Below are positions 39,449-48,108 of a DNA stretch of 64,000 bases, piece after piece. Source of the DNA: SIG587 sp045531585 (GTDB taxonomy: Bacteria; Bacillota; Clostridia; Oscillospirales; Acutalibacteraceae); NCBI GenBank assembly GCA_045531585.1, contig JAZSEH010000006.1, forward strand, positions 1 through 64,000. Reading direction: 5' to 3'. The notes beneath the pieces were generated by a model that saw nothing but the letters and a program-made list of their open reading frames with translations, ran no database searches and had not been told where the DNA came from. The translations under genes and the position numbers were made by a program. Each line of letters starts with the position of its first letter. The stretch's first letter is position 1.

Positions 39449-40144
39449 CTAACTCCTGAAATAACTAAGCTTCTTTTCAACCTTGCCAAGGGCAATGGTT
39501 AAAAATCCAACAAAGATTAAATAGAAAACACCCGTAAAGAAGAGGGGCCATATAAGAGCCTTATCGGCGGCAAGAATGTTTGCCTTGTAAATAATTTCGC
39601 CTACCATAATGCAGTTAGCAAGTGCGGTATCCTTAATAAGTGTTATGATTTCGTTGGACATAGGGGGAACAATGCGCTTAATAACCTGCTTTAATACAAT
39701 TTTCCTGAATACTTGGGATTTGCTGAGTCCCAAAACGTAGCCGGCTTCGTATTGACCCCTTGATATGCTTTCAATACCGCCTCTGTAAATTTCTGAAAAA
39801 TAACAAGCATAGTTAATTATAAAGGCTATTAAAACAGCAATAACACTTCCTCCGTAGGATAAAGTGTTTCCCGTAGTGAAAAATAAATTAAGATCCCTCC
39901 ATATATTTACTCCAAAAAGAAGGGGAGGCACGTAGTAGATAATAAAAATCTGTAGCATAAGGGGGACGCCTCGTATAATCCAAACAAATACACGAGAAAT
40001 AGCTTTGACAACCTTAAATTTGCTCATAGAACAAAAGGCTATAGGCAAACCAAGCGGTGCGCCGCAAAGCAGCGTCACCGCAAAGATTAGCAATGATATT
40101 TTAAAGCCGTCAAAAAGAAAAGATACAACTTCAAAAAATGGCAT
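39449..40144 (-). CDS. Polar amino-acid ABC transporter, permease
   Basis: A 231-residue HisM/GlnP-type permease with about five membrane helices. The EAA loop is EAGYVLGLSKSQVFRKIVLKQVIKRIVPPM (about 133-162), and the N-terminal helix continues into the usual IRGVPLMLQIFIIYYVPPLL segment. It forms the translocation channel, presumably as a homodimer since no second permease gene is present. Located between binding-protein and ATPase genes. Confidence 0.95.
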   Translation of the reverse strand: MPFFEVVSFLFDGFKISLLIFAVTLLCGAPLGLPIAFCSMSKFKVVKAISRVFVWIIRGVPLMLQIFIIYYVPPLLFGVNIWRDLNLFFTTGNTLSYGGSVIAVLIAFIINYACYFSEIYRGGIESISRGQYEAGYVLGLSKSQVFRKIVLKQVIKRIVPPMSNEIITLIKDTALANCIMVGEIIYKANILAADKALIWPLFFTGVFYLIFVGFLTIALGKVEKKLSYFRS

Positions 40145-40166
40145 TTAAAATTCTCCGATATATTAA

Positions 40167-40949
40167 TTATTTCTCATCAGCAAAATCTGTAAGAACAGAA
40201 GTAGCAAGGTTGTATTTTTCAGCAAGCTTGGTAAGGGTTCCGTCTGCTGCAAGCTTTTCAAGCTGCTCGTTTACCTTAGCGGTAAGTTCGCTGTTCTTTT
40301 TGAAGCCGATTGCATAATACTCAACTTCAGAGGTAAGAGCATCAACTACTGCAAGATTTGCATAGTCACCCTTGCCGCAATAGCTCTTTGCAAGCTGAGC
40401 ATCAACTACTGCAAAATCAGCATTACCGGATTTTACAGAAAGGAGGCAGTCGGTCTGCTTTATAGCGCCCTTGAAGGTAATGCCTTCGAATTTTTTAGCA
40501 TATGTTTCGCCTGCAGAACCGATCTCAGCATCGGCAATCTTGCCCTTAAGGTCATCCTTAGTAGCAATGCCGGAATCTGTTTTTGCAACAACTACCTGAA
40601 GGTTCTCCATATAATTGTAGGAGAAATCAACCTTTTCAGAACGCTGAATTCCGTCGTCATCGGCGGCGTTTGCGGTAAAGCCGTTCCAGATGCAGTTTAT
40701 TGTTCCTGAATCAAGCTCGGTATACTTTGCTTTCCAGTCAATTTCCTTGAATACAACCTTGTAGCCTAAACCGCCGAAAACAGCTTCTGCAAGCTCGGTA
40801 TCAAAACCAACAAGCTTACCGTTTTCATCAAGATAGTTCATTGGCTCATAAATTGTGTAGCCAACAACAACGGTTTCCTTTGCGCCGCAGCCTGTGAAAA
40901 CACAGCATATAAGCATAAGGCTTAAGATAAGTGCTATAATCTTTTTCAT
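40167..40949 (-). CDS. Polar amino-acid ABC transporter, substrate-binding lipoprotein
   Basis: A 260-residue SBP_bac_3 protein. A lipoprotein signal peptide ends in the lipobox VFTGC (Cys21), so it is anchored to the outer face of the membrane. The mature part has VVGYTIYEPMNYLDENGKLVGFDTELAEAV and the later GSAGETYAKKF and VVDAQLAKSYC segments of the amino-acid-binding fold. First gene of the operon with a promoter at 41005-41033. Cystine-, glutamine- or arginine-type specificity cannot be told here. Confidence 0.95.
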   Translation of the reverse strand: MKKIIALILSLMLICCVFTGCGAKETVVVGYTIYEPMNYLDENGKLVGFDTELAEAVFGGLGYKVVFKEIDWKAKYTELDSGTINCIWNGFTANAADDDGIQRSEKVDFSYNYMENLQVVVAKTDSGIATKDDLKGKIADAEIGSAGETYAKKFEGITFKGAIKQTDCLLSVKSGNADFAVVDAQLAKSYCGKGDYANLAVVDALTSEVEYYAIGFKKNSELTAKVNEQLEKLAADGTLTKLAEKYNLATSVLTDFADEK

Positions 40950-41004
40950 TCTAAAAAACTCCTTTTTTTTACAGAGAATAGGTTTCTCTGTTTATTATGA
41001 ATGT

Positions 41005-41033
41005 ATTATACTTCATCTCTTTATCGAAGTAAA
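41005..41033 (-). promoter_or_regulatory. Promoter of the amino-acid ABC operon
   Basis: Minus strand: TTTACT (41028-41033), 17-base spacer, TATAAT (41005-41010). Confidence 0.75.
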
Positions 41034-41045
41034 GTGTTTTTTGCA

Positions 41046-41079
41046 AAAAAATTCATTTTTGGCTAAAAAATGAATTTTT
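41046..41079 (-). terminator. Terminator after pgeF
   Basis: A 14-bp stem of AAAAATTCATTTTT (41047-41060) with 41066-41079, ending in a T run on the minus strand. Confidence 0.75.
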
Positions 41080-41108
41080 GGTGAGTTTTTAGTTGTATTT
41101 TATGACTT

Positions 41109-41936
41109 CTATACAAGAGAAATTATTGCCGCAAGGTTTCCGCGCATACCGCCTGTTGCACGGTGGGAGTGAAAATATTCACTGTGGCAGTGGGTGCAAA
41201 GGTCGGTTACGTCTATATTTTCCGGCTTAACACCTGCGCTTATCAGTATCTGTCTGTTGGCCTCCCAAAGGTCAAGCATATATTTATCATCATTTTTTTG
41301 AGTAAATATTGCCGAAAGGTCAAGTCCCGCAACCTTCTCAAACTCGCTATAAACAGGGGTGTCCACCTCATAGCAGCATTTACCTATACAAGGTCCTATT
41401 GCGGCAATTATATCGGAGGGGTTTGAGCCAAACTCCTCGGTCATACGCTTTACCGCCTTTGCACCTATCTGCTTTACGGTACCGCGCCAGCCTGAATGAA
41501 CGTTGGCTATTACGTTTTTTACAGGGTCGAAAAACAGTAGGGGAGTACAGTCGGCAAATTGCGTTACAAGTGCAATTTTCGGTATGTTTGTTATTAAACC
41601 GTCAACGTCATTATAATCACGTTCACAAAAAATACCCTTACCTTTGTCAGAGGAGTGGATTGTACGGATATTATCGGTATGGGTCTGGTGACTTAGAACT
41701 AAATTTTTCGGCTCAATACCAATAGCAGAGCATATAATGCTATAATTTTCCTTTACAAGAGAAATATCGTCACCATTGGTGGTACTCATATTCATGCTTG
41801 CATAGCGTCCCTTGCTTACACCGCCCATACGGGTGGTAAAGGCTACCTTAACCCTATCGGTTGCCTCCATTTTAGGAAAGCCTACGTAAATTAGGTCACC
41901 CTTCTTATGGATAGAAAGAGAATTACTTTTCAACAT
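41109..41936 (-). CDS. pgeF: Peptidoglycan editing factor / multicopper polyphenol oxidase family
   Basis: A 275-residue YfiH/laccase-domain protein. Conserved pieces: FTTRMGGVSKGRYASMN (about 33-49), the metal-binding His/Cys set in LSHQTHTDN (about 82), QFADCTPLLFFDP (about 128), NVHSGWRGTVK (about 147) and GPCIGKCCYEVD (about 183). Homologues correct peptidoglycan precursors carrying wrong amino acids or act on purine nucleosides. The ATG follows TATAGGAG. Single gene between terminators. Confidence 0.93.
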   Translation of the reverse strand: MLKSNSLSIHKKGDLIYVGFPKMEATDRVKVAFTTRMGGVSKGRYASMNMSTTNGDDISLVKENYSIICSAIGIEPKNLVLSHQTHTDNIRTIHSSDKGKGIFCERDYNDVDGLITNIPKIALVTQFADCTPLLFFDPVKNVIANVHSGWRGTVKQIGAKAVKRMTEEFGSNPSDIIAAIGPCIGKCCYEVDTPVYSEFEKVAGLDLSAIFTQKNDDKYMLDLWEANRQILISAGVKPENIDVTDLCTHCHSEYFHSHRATGGMRGNLAAIISLV

Positions 41937-41958
41937 AAAAACTCCTATATAAATGTTA

Positions 41959-41983
41959 CACCCGATAAAGACATTATCGGGTG
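41959..41983 (-). terminator. Hairpin after the BY-kinase gene
   Basis: A perfect 10-bp stem CACCCGATAA/TTATCGGGTG with a 5-base loop. No strong U run follows, so it may be an imperfect terminator or an attenuator for pgeF. Confidence 0.6.
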
Positions 41984-41989
41984 CATAAA

Positions 41990-42697
41990 TTACTTTTTAA
42001 ATTTAAACTTTCTTTTCTGCTTGTTTTTACTCATATAATAGTATGAATTTTTAAGATGTTTTGCATCGGCACCGTTAAGCACTGTACCCAGAAGCTTTAC
42101 ACCTGCAAGTTCAATTTTTTTCAGAGTCTGCCTAACCTGAGAATAGGTAGATTTTTTTGAACGGACTACCATAATAATACCGTCACTGTTAGGGGAGAGA
42201 ATAAGTGCATCGGAAACAACATTTATGGGAGGAGTATCAAATATAATATATTCATACTCTCCGCGAAGTCTGTTTACAAGTTCTTTTAGAACATTGCTCG
42301 CAAGCAACTCCGAAGGGTTGGGGGGCATAGGGCCCGCAGTTATTACATCAAGACAGGGATTAATATGTTGAACCGCATCATCAAATGAGCAGAAATTCAC
42401 AAGAACGCTTGAAATACCCTGCTCGTTTGGCAGATGCATTTTTCTATGAATAGTGGGACGACGAAGGTCAGTATCAATAAGGAGCACCTTACTGCCAAGC
42501 TGAGAGCATACTATTGCAAGATTAACAGCAGTGGTGGATTTGCCTTCACCGCCCGAAGCACTTGAAATAACAACTGATCTGCTGTCATTTTCAGAGAGAA
42601 GGAATAAAAGATTTGTGCGAACACTTTTATATGCTTCCACTACGGCAAAGGGTATTTTTTTTACCGGTTTGTTTTCAATCTTAGTTGTCGCCATCAT
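41990..42697 (-). CDS. CpsD/CapB-type bacterial tyrosine kinase (BY-kinase)
   Basis: A 235-residue cytoplasmic BY-kinase: Walker A SSASGGEGKSTTAVNLA (about 45-61), Walker A' VLLIDTDLRRPT (about 74), Walker B YIIFDTPPINV (about 150) and a C-terminal tyrosine cluster (NSYYYMSK) for autophosphorylation. It works with the adjacent Wzz-like membrane protein, which supplies the activating segment, to control polysaccharide chain length and export. The gene overlaps the Wzz-like gene by 17 bases. ATG 42697 or 42694 are both possible after AGGAGG. No glycosyltransferases lie nearby. Confidence 0.93.
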   Translation of the reverse strand: MMATTKIENKPVKKIPFAVVEAYKSVRTNLLFLLSENDSRSVVISSASGGEGKSTTAVNLAIVCSQLGSKVLLIDTDLRRPTIHRKMHLPNEQGISSVLVNFCSFDDAVQHINPCLDVITAGPMPPNPSELLASNVLKELVNRLRGEYEYIIFDTPPINVVSDALILSPNSDGIIMVVRSKKSTYSQVRQTLKKIELAGVKLLGTVLNGADAKHLKNSYYYMSKNKQKRKFKFKK

Positions 42698-43400
42698 TGT
42701 AACCTCCTGCAGGGGCTGTTAAAAAGTCGGGAATAATGCCGAGAATAGGGGTCTGGAAATGCTCCGAAAGTTCGTCTTCATCGTGGATAGATTGATCAAG
42801 CATATCAATAACAAGAAAGATTAAGGCAGATAAAACAAAACCTACTAAAGCACCAACAATAGAAGATGTTACAGTTCTGGGTGCAACCTGTACAGCACCT
42901 TCCGCCTCAGCAACAACATTAATAAGTGCATTTGAAAGAATTTCAGAAATATACTCAGGACAAACCTTTGCAAAATTGTTTGCAAGGGCTACCGCCTTTT
43001 GAGGTGTACCTGCAGTAGCAACGATATCAAGAATCATCATATCTTCACTGCGCTGTGTAATCTTAAAGGAGCTTCTCAAGGAATTATAATCATCAATACC
43101 ACTCTCAGAGGCAACCAACTTGTACATATTTGGAGTCTGAAGCAGCTGAGTACAGTTTTTTGCAAGGGAGATAGATGCATTGATATCAGAAGAAAGGTCC
43201 TTGCCTGAGCCTGATTTTGCACCTGTACTGATAATTGTACCGTTAGAGATGATTATCGAAGCAGTTGCGCTATACTGCGGTACAACAAGAAAGTGGCAAT
43301 AACAAAAAGTAGCTGCGGCTAAAATTACAGTAGTTAAAAGAATAACAAAAAGATTCTTTGTAACAAGTTTTAATAAATACAGTATAGAGATTTCTTTCAT
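42681..43400 (-). CDS. Wzz/YveK-type chain-length and kinase-modulator protein
   Basis: A 239-residue membrane protein with two helices (about 17-36 and 183-203) flanking an extracellular domain, the Wzz layout. The N-terminal YLLKLVTKNLFVILLTTVILAA and YSATASIIIS segments fit CapA/YveK proteins that activate CpsD-type kinases. The start is set at 43400 (MKEIS) after AAAGGGACC; the frame continues upstream without support. It is paired with the BY-kinase only; the rest of a capsule locus is absent. Confidence 0.9.
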   Translation of the reverse strand: MKEISILYLLKLVTKNLFVILLTTVILAAATFCYCHFLVVPQYSATASIIISNGTIISTGAKSGSGKDLSSDINASISLAKNCTQLLQTPNMYKLVASESGIDDYNSLRSSFKITQRSEDMMILDIVATAGTPQKAVALANNFAKVCPEYISEILSNALINVVAEAEGAVQVAPRTVTSSIVGALVGFVLSALIFLVIDMLDQSIHDEDELSEHFQTPILGIIPDFLTAPAGGYNDGDN

Positions 43401-43491
43401 TTCATCGGTCCCTTTATTCAATAATAAAAACATTATATAACAAAAAGAAAAATTTTTCAATAGAAAAAAATAACAATTTTATGAAAATTTG

Positions 43492-45204
43492 TCAGGGCGT
43501 GACAAAAACTGTTTTATTTGTGGTATAAATAACCATACCCGGTTTCGCACCGACAGGCTTTTTCACGTATTTTACGGGGGTATAATCAACAGGAACACCC
43601 GTACTGTTTTTTGCTTTTGAGTTACCTGCGGCAAGCCTTGCGGCAAGTAAAACCGTTTCCTCGCTAAGAGGTGCGCCACCATTAAAAACTATTACGTGGG
43701 AGCCCGGAATGTTTTTTGTATGAAACCACGTATCGTTTTTTGTTGCCAGCTTTAAGGTAAGAAAATCGTTTTGACGGTTGTTTTTACCTACAAGTATTTT
43801 ATAGCCTTCAATACTTTTATATTCGGTAAAAGCGGTTGTCGCAGACTTTTCTTTTACCGCTTTCTGACCTTGCTTAACATAACCGCCCAATATAAGCTCC
43901 TGCTTTATCTCGTTTACATCAGCTATACTTTGGGCACGGGAAAGTGCTTCACTTACCGATTCAAGATAAGCAAGTTCCTGAGCGTCCTTTTCTATAAGGT
44001 CACTTAGATGCTGTTGTGTGGAGTAGGTTTTTTTATAATCCTTGAAATATTTTGCAGCGTTTTGTGAAGGGGAAAGGGCGGGGTTTAGCGGAATGTTAAT
44101 CAGTGCCATATTTTCGTCATAGTAATTTTCTACCCTTGCCACGGTATCGCCCTGAGCTATACGGTGAAGATTGGCCTTTATAAGCTCACCGTAAATACGC
44201 AACTCCTCACGGTTTTCGCATTTTTTAAGGTCAGCAGTTCTAAGCTGAAGCTTACGTATTGTTCTTTGGGAAGTGTTTTTAATAATGCGCTCTATTTCGG
44301 TAGAGTAATTTTTCAACCTGTCGGCAAGATCAAGGCCTGAATAGAATTCATCAAGCAGAACACTAAAAGACTCATATTCCTTGTTTTCGTAATTATTTCC
44401 ATACTGGGTAATAGGCATAAAGGAAAATTCAAAGGGGGTAGAGTCTTTTAAGACCATTGTTGGTTTGCCGCCTGATTTTAAAAGCTCGGTAAACCTGAAA
44501 AAGGCGTCAACTAAGGCTGATTTATCACATTCACTTAAATCTTCAAGGTTAGTATCAGGACAGCCTGCATCGGTGCATATCTGTCTCGCTATAAGGGGAG
44601 AAATACCGTCAAAGGTATTAAGTATTGCCTTGTGGGCAGGGAAAAGGGAATACCTTTCTAAGTATTGCAGAAAATCAGCCTTGGAAATGTGAAGGGGATC
44701 AACCTTTTCCTGAGCGGCAGGAGGAGCATATTTTGCACCGGGCTGAATAAGACGTTTTCCGCTTTCAATATCGCTTCGGCGTATGCTGTCAACAATTTTA
44801 CCGCTACCATCGCTTAAAATAAGATTAGCCTGATTAGATATAAGCTCTACTGTAAGCGTAAAGGTGACCTCGTCTCCCATTTCATTTAGCGCGCAAAGTG
44901 TAAAATGAACAATTCTTTCAAGGGCGGGCTGGGTTATATTCACTATACGGGCACCTGTTAAATGCTTCCTTAGCAGCATACAAAACATTGGCGGCTGTGC
45001 AGGGTTTTCAGGCTTTGCTTCGGTTAGTCCTATTCTTGACCTTCCCGATCTTACCGATATAAACAGGCGGCCGTGAAAGCCCGACTTGCGCAAAGCAAAA
45101 ATCAGTTCATCACGGGATGGCTGGTAAATTTTATCTATGCGAGTGTCAACAATACCCTCAAGCTCATTAACAAGCATATGAAGGAAAGCGCCGTCAAGTG
45201 CCAT
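43492..45204 (-). CDS. rqcH: NFACT-family ribosome quality control protein RqcH
   Basis: A 570-residue protein with NFACT-N at the start (MALDGAFLHMLVNELEGIVDTRIDKIYQP), a helix-hairpin-helix middle, a coiled-coil region (about 290-370) and NFACT-R at the end (GKNNRQNDFLTLKLATKNDTWFHTKNIPGSHVIV). RqcH binds stalled 50S subunits and directs C-terminal alanine tailing of nascent chains; older annotations call it a fibronectin-binding protein. It starts directly after trmK with AAGGTG as ribosome site. Confidence 0.96.
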   Translation of the reverse strand: MALDGAFLHMLVNELEGIVDTRIDKIYQPSRDELIFALRKSGFHGRLFISVRSGRSRIGLTEAKPENPAQPPMFCMLLRKHLTGARIVNITQPALERIVHFTLCALNEMGDEVTFTLTVELISNQANLILSDGSGKIVDSIRRSDIESGKRLIQPGAKYAPPAAQEKVDPLHISKADFLQYLERYSLFPAHKAILNTFDGISPLIARQICTDAGCPDTNLEDLSECDKSALVDAFFRFTELLKSGGKPTMVLKDSTPFEFSFMPITQYGNNYENKEYESFSVLLDEFYSGLDLADRLKNYSTEIERIIKNTSQRTIRKLQLRTADLKKCENREELRIYGELIKANLHRIAQGDTVARVENYYDENMALINIPLNPALSPSQNAAKYFKDYKKTYSTQQHLSDLIEKDAQELAYLESVSEALSRAQSIADVNEIKQELILGGYVKQGQKAVKEKSATTAFTEYKSIEGYKILVGKNNRQNDFLTLKLATKNDTWFHTKNIPGSHVIVFNGGAPLSEETVLLAARLAAGNSKAKNSTGVPVDYTPVKYVKKPVGAKPGMVIYTTNKTVFVTP

Positions 45205-45885
45205 TTAATTCACCTTTAAATAATTAGTGATTTTTTCAAAAAGTTCCTTGTATTCACGGTACTGCTCCTGCATTGCAGGAACCTTTTCAAGGTCATCCAC
45301 ACATTTTTTAAGTATACGCTGTTGCTTTTCTAAAAATAAAGCATCCTCGTATCTTTCAGGGTTAAGCAAGCCGTGTCTATAAAAAACTTCGTCATATTTT
45401 TTATTTTCACCGGTATAATGTGCTGTTATAACGGTGTATATACGCTTATCCTGCGCTACGCCCTTTTCCTTTGCAATTACAAAACCGTTTTCGCAAAGAA
45501 ATCTGCGCAAAACATCGGCCCCTGTCATTGGCTGTAAAACAAGTGTTATGGCCGTGTCCTTTAAAAACAAGCAACGGTTCAGTATTCCGGAGATTACTTC
45601 TCCGCCCATTCCTGCAATAACAATACAGTCGGCTTCGCCTTTTTTTATATGCTCAAGGCCGTCACTCAGGCGAAGGTCTATATCGGTGCATCCGGAACGT
45701 TCAACACTGCGACGAGCGTTTTCAAGGGGTTTTTCGTTTATATCACAGGCAATAACGCTTTTTGCCCTACCGTTTTTTATAAGAGCAATGGGCAAAAAAG
45801 CGTGGTCGGTACCTATATCCGCTACCTTAGCGTCCTGAGGTACGGCGTCATATACCGCCTTAAGCCTTGCATCTAAGGTATGCAT
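45205..45885 (-). CDS. trmK: tRNA (adenine22-N1)-methyltransferase TrmK
   Basis: A 226-residue class I methyltransferase. The SAM-binding motif VADIGTDHAFLPIAL (about 20-34) followed by VIACDINEKPLENAR and the IAGMGGEVI motif are typical of TrmK/YqfN. It methylates A22 of some tRNAs. The start codon overlaps the stop of DUF1858 (TAATG). Coupling to rqcH and DUF1858 is seen on the sequence; functional links are not established. Confidence 0.92.
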   Translation of the reverse strand: MHTLDARLKAVYDAVPQDAKVADIGTDHAFLPIALIKNGRAKSVIACDINEKPLENARRSVERSGCTDIDLRLSDGLEHIKKGEADCIVIAGMGGEVISGILNRCLFLKDTAITLVLQPMTGADVLRRFLCENGFVIAKEKGVAQDKRIYTVITAHYTGENKKYDEVFYRHGLLNPERYEDALFLEKQQRILKKCVDDLEKVPAMQEQYREYKELFEKITNYLKVN

Positions 45886-46085
45886 TATTTATCAGCAAAA
45901 TGGGCATTAAGCTTTTCAAGCAGAGCATCGCAATCGGTGCTGTGTACCTCGCAGGCCTGCTCTATAGTTTCGCCGCGGGATGCAGGGCAACCAAGGCAGT
46001 GCATACCAATCTCAAAAAAGTATTCCGCAGCAGAGGTATCCATATCAAGTACGTCACCTATACACATATCTTTTGTAATTTCCAT
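45885..46085 (-). CDS. DUF1858 domain protein
   Basis: A 66-residue protein. MCIGDVLDMDTSAAEYFFEIGMHCLGCPASRGETIEQACEVH contains the C-x2-C pair (CLGC) and G-E-T-I-E-x-A segment of DUF1858, a family thought to bind metal or redox partners. The ribosome site is AAAGGAAGG. It is co-directional with yhaM, 21 bases away, and overlaps trmK. Confidence 0.92.
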   Translation of the reverse strand: MEITKDMCIGDVLDMDTSAAEYFFEIGMHCLGCPASRGETIEQACEVHSTDCDALLEKLNAHFADK

Positions 46086-46106
46086 TTTATTTACCTTCCT
46101 TTAAAA

Positions 46107-47078
46107 TTATTTTATAATATCGGCATCCCTGTTAAGGTCTACGCGATTATGGTTGTAAAATTTTCTGTTTTCCATTGCCCACATTTTCTGTGAGAACTCG
46201 CCCTCCTTGGTATTAAGCAGGGCTTCCTTTACCTCATAAATTCTTGCATCCATCAGGTCAAGCTCACTAAGTAGTTCGGCCTCCAAAAACAAGGGACGCA
46301 TAGCTGCACCGAATTCAGGCTCACCGTGGTGGGATAGCAGCATATGCTCAATAAGGTTTGAGGTCTCCTCGGGAATATTAAGCCGTTTAGCCGTTTCACG
46401 TACCATTATGGCACCCTCTGCAAGGTGGCCCACGAGATTTCCTTTAAGGGAATAGCCGGTAGCAATACCTGTATCGGCTACGGTAAACTCCTTGGTTTTT
46501 GCAATATCGTGAAGAATGGCACCGCTGAGAAGAAGCTCCTCATCAACAAAGGGATAAATCTTGCAAACGCCCTGCGCCAGACGGACTATAGACAGGGTGT
46601 GCATAAGCAGGCCGCCCCTTACCGCGTGGTGAAGCTTAAAGGCGGCAGGCCAATAAAGCAGGGACATACGGTTTTCCTCAAGCATGGTGGAAACAAGCGC
46701 GCGCAAATGCTCATCCTTAAAAGAGTTTGCAATGTCAAGCAGGTCGTTATACATATCCTGAGCGCTATAGTTTGCACTTTTAACAAAATCCTCCATACGG
46801 ATATTGTCATGCTCGTTGGTAAGGCGAATCTTTTCAACCCTAAGCTGGTCCTGCCCGTTATACTGCAGGATGGTACCGCGCACCTTTACAACGGTGTTTG
46901 CTTCATAGTTTCCAAGAGCGGCGCTATAGTTCCAAAGCTTAGCGTTAATTTCACCCTCGCTGTCTGCAAGAGTCATATCAAGATATGTGTCACCTTTAGA
47001 TGAAGTTTTAACGTCAATGCTTTTTATAAGACAGTATCCGTCAACCAGACCTTTACCGTCAATTGGTGTAAAATTCAT
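46107..47078 (-). CDS. yhaM: YhaM-type 3'-5' exoribonuclease (OB fold + HD domain)
   Basis: A 323-residue protein. The N-terminal OB fold (TYLDMTLADSEGEINAKLW) binds nucleic acid; the HD domain shows HHAVRGGLLMHTLSIV (about 155-170), GAILHDIAKTKEF (about 195) and HMLLSHHGEPEFG (about 245). YhaM shortens RNA and single-stranded DNA 3' ends. AGGGG precedes the ATG. A hairpin (47104-47132) separates it from ireB without a U tract. Confidence 0.93.
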   Translation of the reverse strand: MNFTPIDGKGLVDGYCLIKSIDVKTSSKGDTYLDMTLADSEGEINAKLWNYSAALGNYEANTVVKVRGTILQYNGQDQLRVEKIRLTNEHDNIRMEDFVKSANYSAQDMYNDLLDIANSFKDEHLRALVSTMLEENRMSLLYWPAAFKLHHAVRGGLLMHTLSIVRLAQGVCKIYPFVDEELLLSGAILHDIAKTKEFTVADTGIATGYSLKGNLVGHLAEGAIMVRETAKRLNIPEETSNLIEHMLLSHHGEPEFGAAMRPLFLEAELLSELDLMDARIYEVKEALLNTKEGEFSQKMWAMENRKFYNHNRVDLNRDADIIK

Positions 47079-47138
47079 TTAAAATACCCCTAAATAAATA
47101 TTTTAGTGTGACCGAGATTTCCCCGACCACACTATTTT

Positions 47139-47384
47139 TTAAGCCGAAAGATAAAACTTTACAAGGGATTGTAAAATAGTATCCCTGTCAATTTTACGGA
47201 TAAGATTACGGGCGTTATTATGGGTGGTTATATAGGTGGGATCCTCCGACAAAATATAGCCTACCATCTGGTTTATGGGATTATAGCCCTTTTCTTTTAA
47301 GGCATCGTAAACCGTGAGCAGAATACGGCGAATTTCCTGCTCCTGCTCATTGCCTATTGAAAAGGTCATAGTCTTATCATTCAT
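47139..47384 (-). CDS. ireB: IreB family regulatory phosphoprotein
   Basis: An 81-residue DUF965/IreB protein: MTFSIGNEQEQEIRRILLTVYDALKEKGYNPINQMVGYILSEDPTYITTHNNARNLIRKIDRDTILQSLVKFYL matches the family over its full length. IreB is a substrate of the PASTA kinase IreK/PrkC and affects envelope stress and antibiotic tolerance. ATG 47384 has AGAGGTG; an in-frame GTG three codons earlier is less likely. It precedes yhaM and trmK in the same direction. Confidence 0.95.
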   Translation of the reverse strand: MNDKTMTFSIGNEQEQEIRRILLTVYDALKEKGYNPINQMVGYILSEDPTYITTHNNARNLIRKIDRDTILQSLVKFYLSA

Positions 47385-47472
47385 AATAAACACCTCTTTA
47401 TAATATGATACTATATTTCAAATAAAATAACAAGGAAAACTTTTAATTTTTTTAATACTTTTTAATTTTTTC

Positions 47473-47500
47473 TTGCATATATTTGATTTTTTGTTAAAAT
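47473..47500 (+). promoter_or_regulatory. Promoter of the UPF0340 gene
   Basis: TTGCAT (47473-47478), 16-base spacer, TAAAAT (47495-47500) with extended TG. Confidence 0.6.
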
Positions 47501-47524
47501 AAGTATATGAAAAGAGGTATTTTT

Positions 47525-48070
47525 ATGTCTGAAAAGCTTTATGAGCAGGCAAGATGCGCCGCTGAAGAAATAATTGAAAAAGCCAAATTAAGTAGGGGAA
47601 ATATACTTGTTGTGGGTTGCTCAACAAGTGAAATATTGGGTGATAAAATAGGCTCGAATTCATCTCCAGATACCGCAAAAACAGTTTTTCAGGGTATATT
47701 TGATGTCGCAAAGGAAAAGGGAATATACGTAGCAGCCCAGTGCTGTGAGCATTTAAACCGCGCCGTTATAACCGAGCGCGTCGCAGTGCCCTTTGGGGAA
47801 GAGGTTAATGTAGTCCCCGTTCCCAAGGCAGGAGGGTCTTTTGCTACCGCCGCCTATGCCGCTTTCTCTGAGCCTGTTGCCCTTGAGGAAATTAAGGCCG
47901 ATGCAGGTCTTGATATAGGCTTTACCCTTATTGGTATGCATTTAAAAAAGGTTGCCGTACCCGTAAGGCTTGAAAATAATAAAATAGGCTGTGCCACCGT
48001 GCTTGCCGCAAGGGTAAGACCCAAATTTATCGGCGGTGAGCGCGCCAATTATAATCAGAAATTACTATAA
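47525..48070 (+). CDS. UPF0340 / YwlG family protein (TIGR01440)
   Basis: A 181-residue protein. The segments GNILVVGCSTSEILGDKIGSNSS, GIYVAAQCCEHLNRAVITERVA and GLDIGFTLIGMHLKKVAVPVR identify the YwlG/TIGR01440 family, which is universal in Firmicutes but without a proven activity. The ATG at 47525 follows AAAGAGGT; the earlier in-frame ATG 47507 has no site. Single gene. Confidence 0.93.
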   Translation: MSEKLYEQARCAAEEIIEKAKLSRGNILVVGCSTSEILGDKIGSNSSPDTAKTVFQGIFDVAKEKGIYVAAQCCEHLNRAVITERVAVPFGEEVNVVPVPKAGGSFATAAYAAFSEPVALEEIKADAGLDIGFTLIGMHLKKVAVPVRLENNKIGCATVLAARVRPKFIGGERANYNQKLL

Positions 48071-48075
48071 TGATA

Positions 48076-48105
48076 CAGGGCGGAATGAAAACTCATTCTG
48101 CCCTG
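48076..48105. terminator. Terminator hairpin between convergent genes
   Basis: CAGGGCGGAATGA (48076-48088) with TCATTCTGCCCTG (48093-48105), one G-U pair; U tracts are weak. Confidence 0.75.
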
Positions 48106-48108
48106 TGC

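Noticed and set aside
47104..47132. Terminator between ireB and yhaM
   Set aside because: AGTGTG/CACACT arms are present but the inner pairing is poor and no U tract follows on the minus strand.
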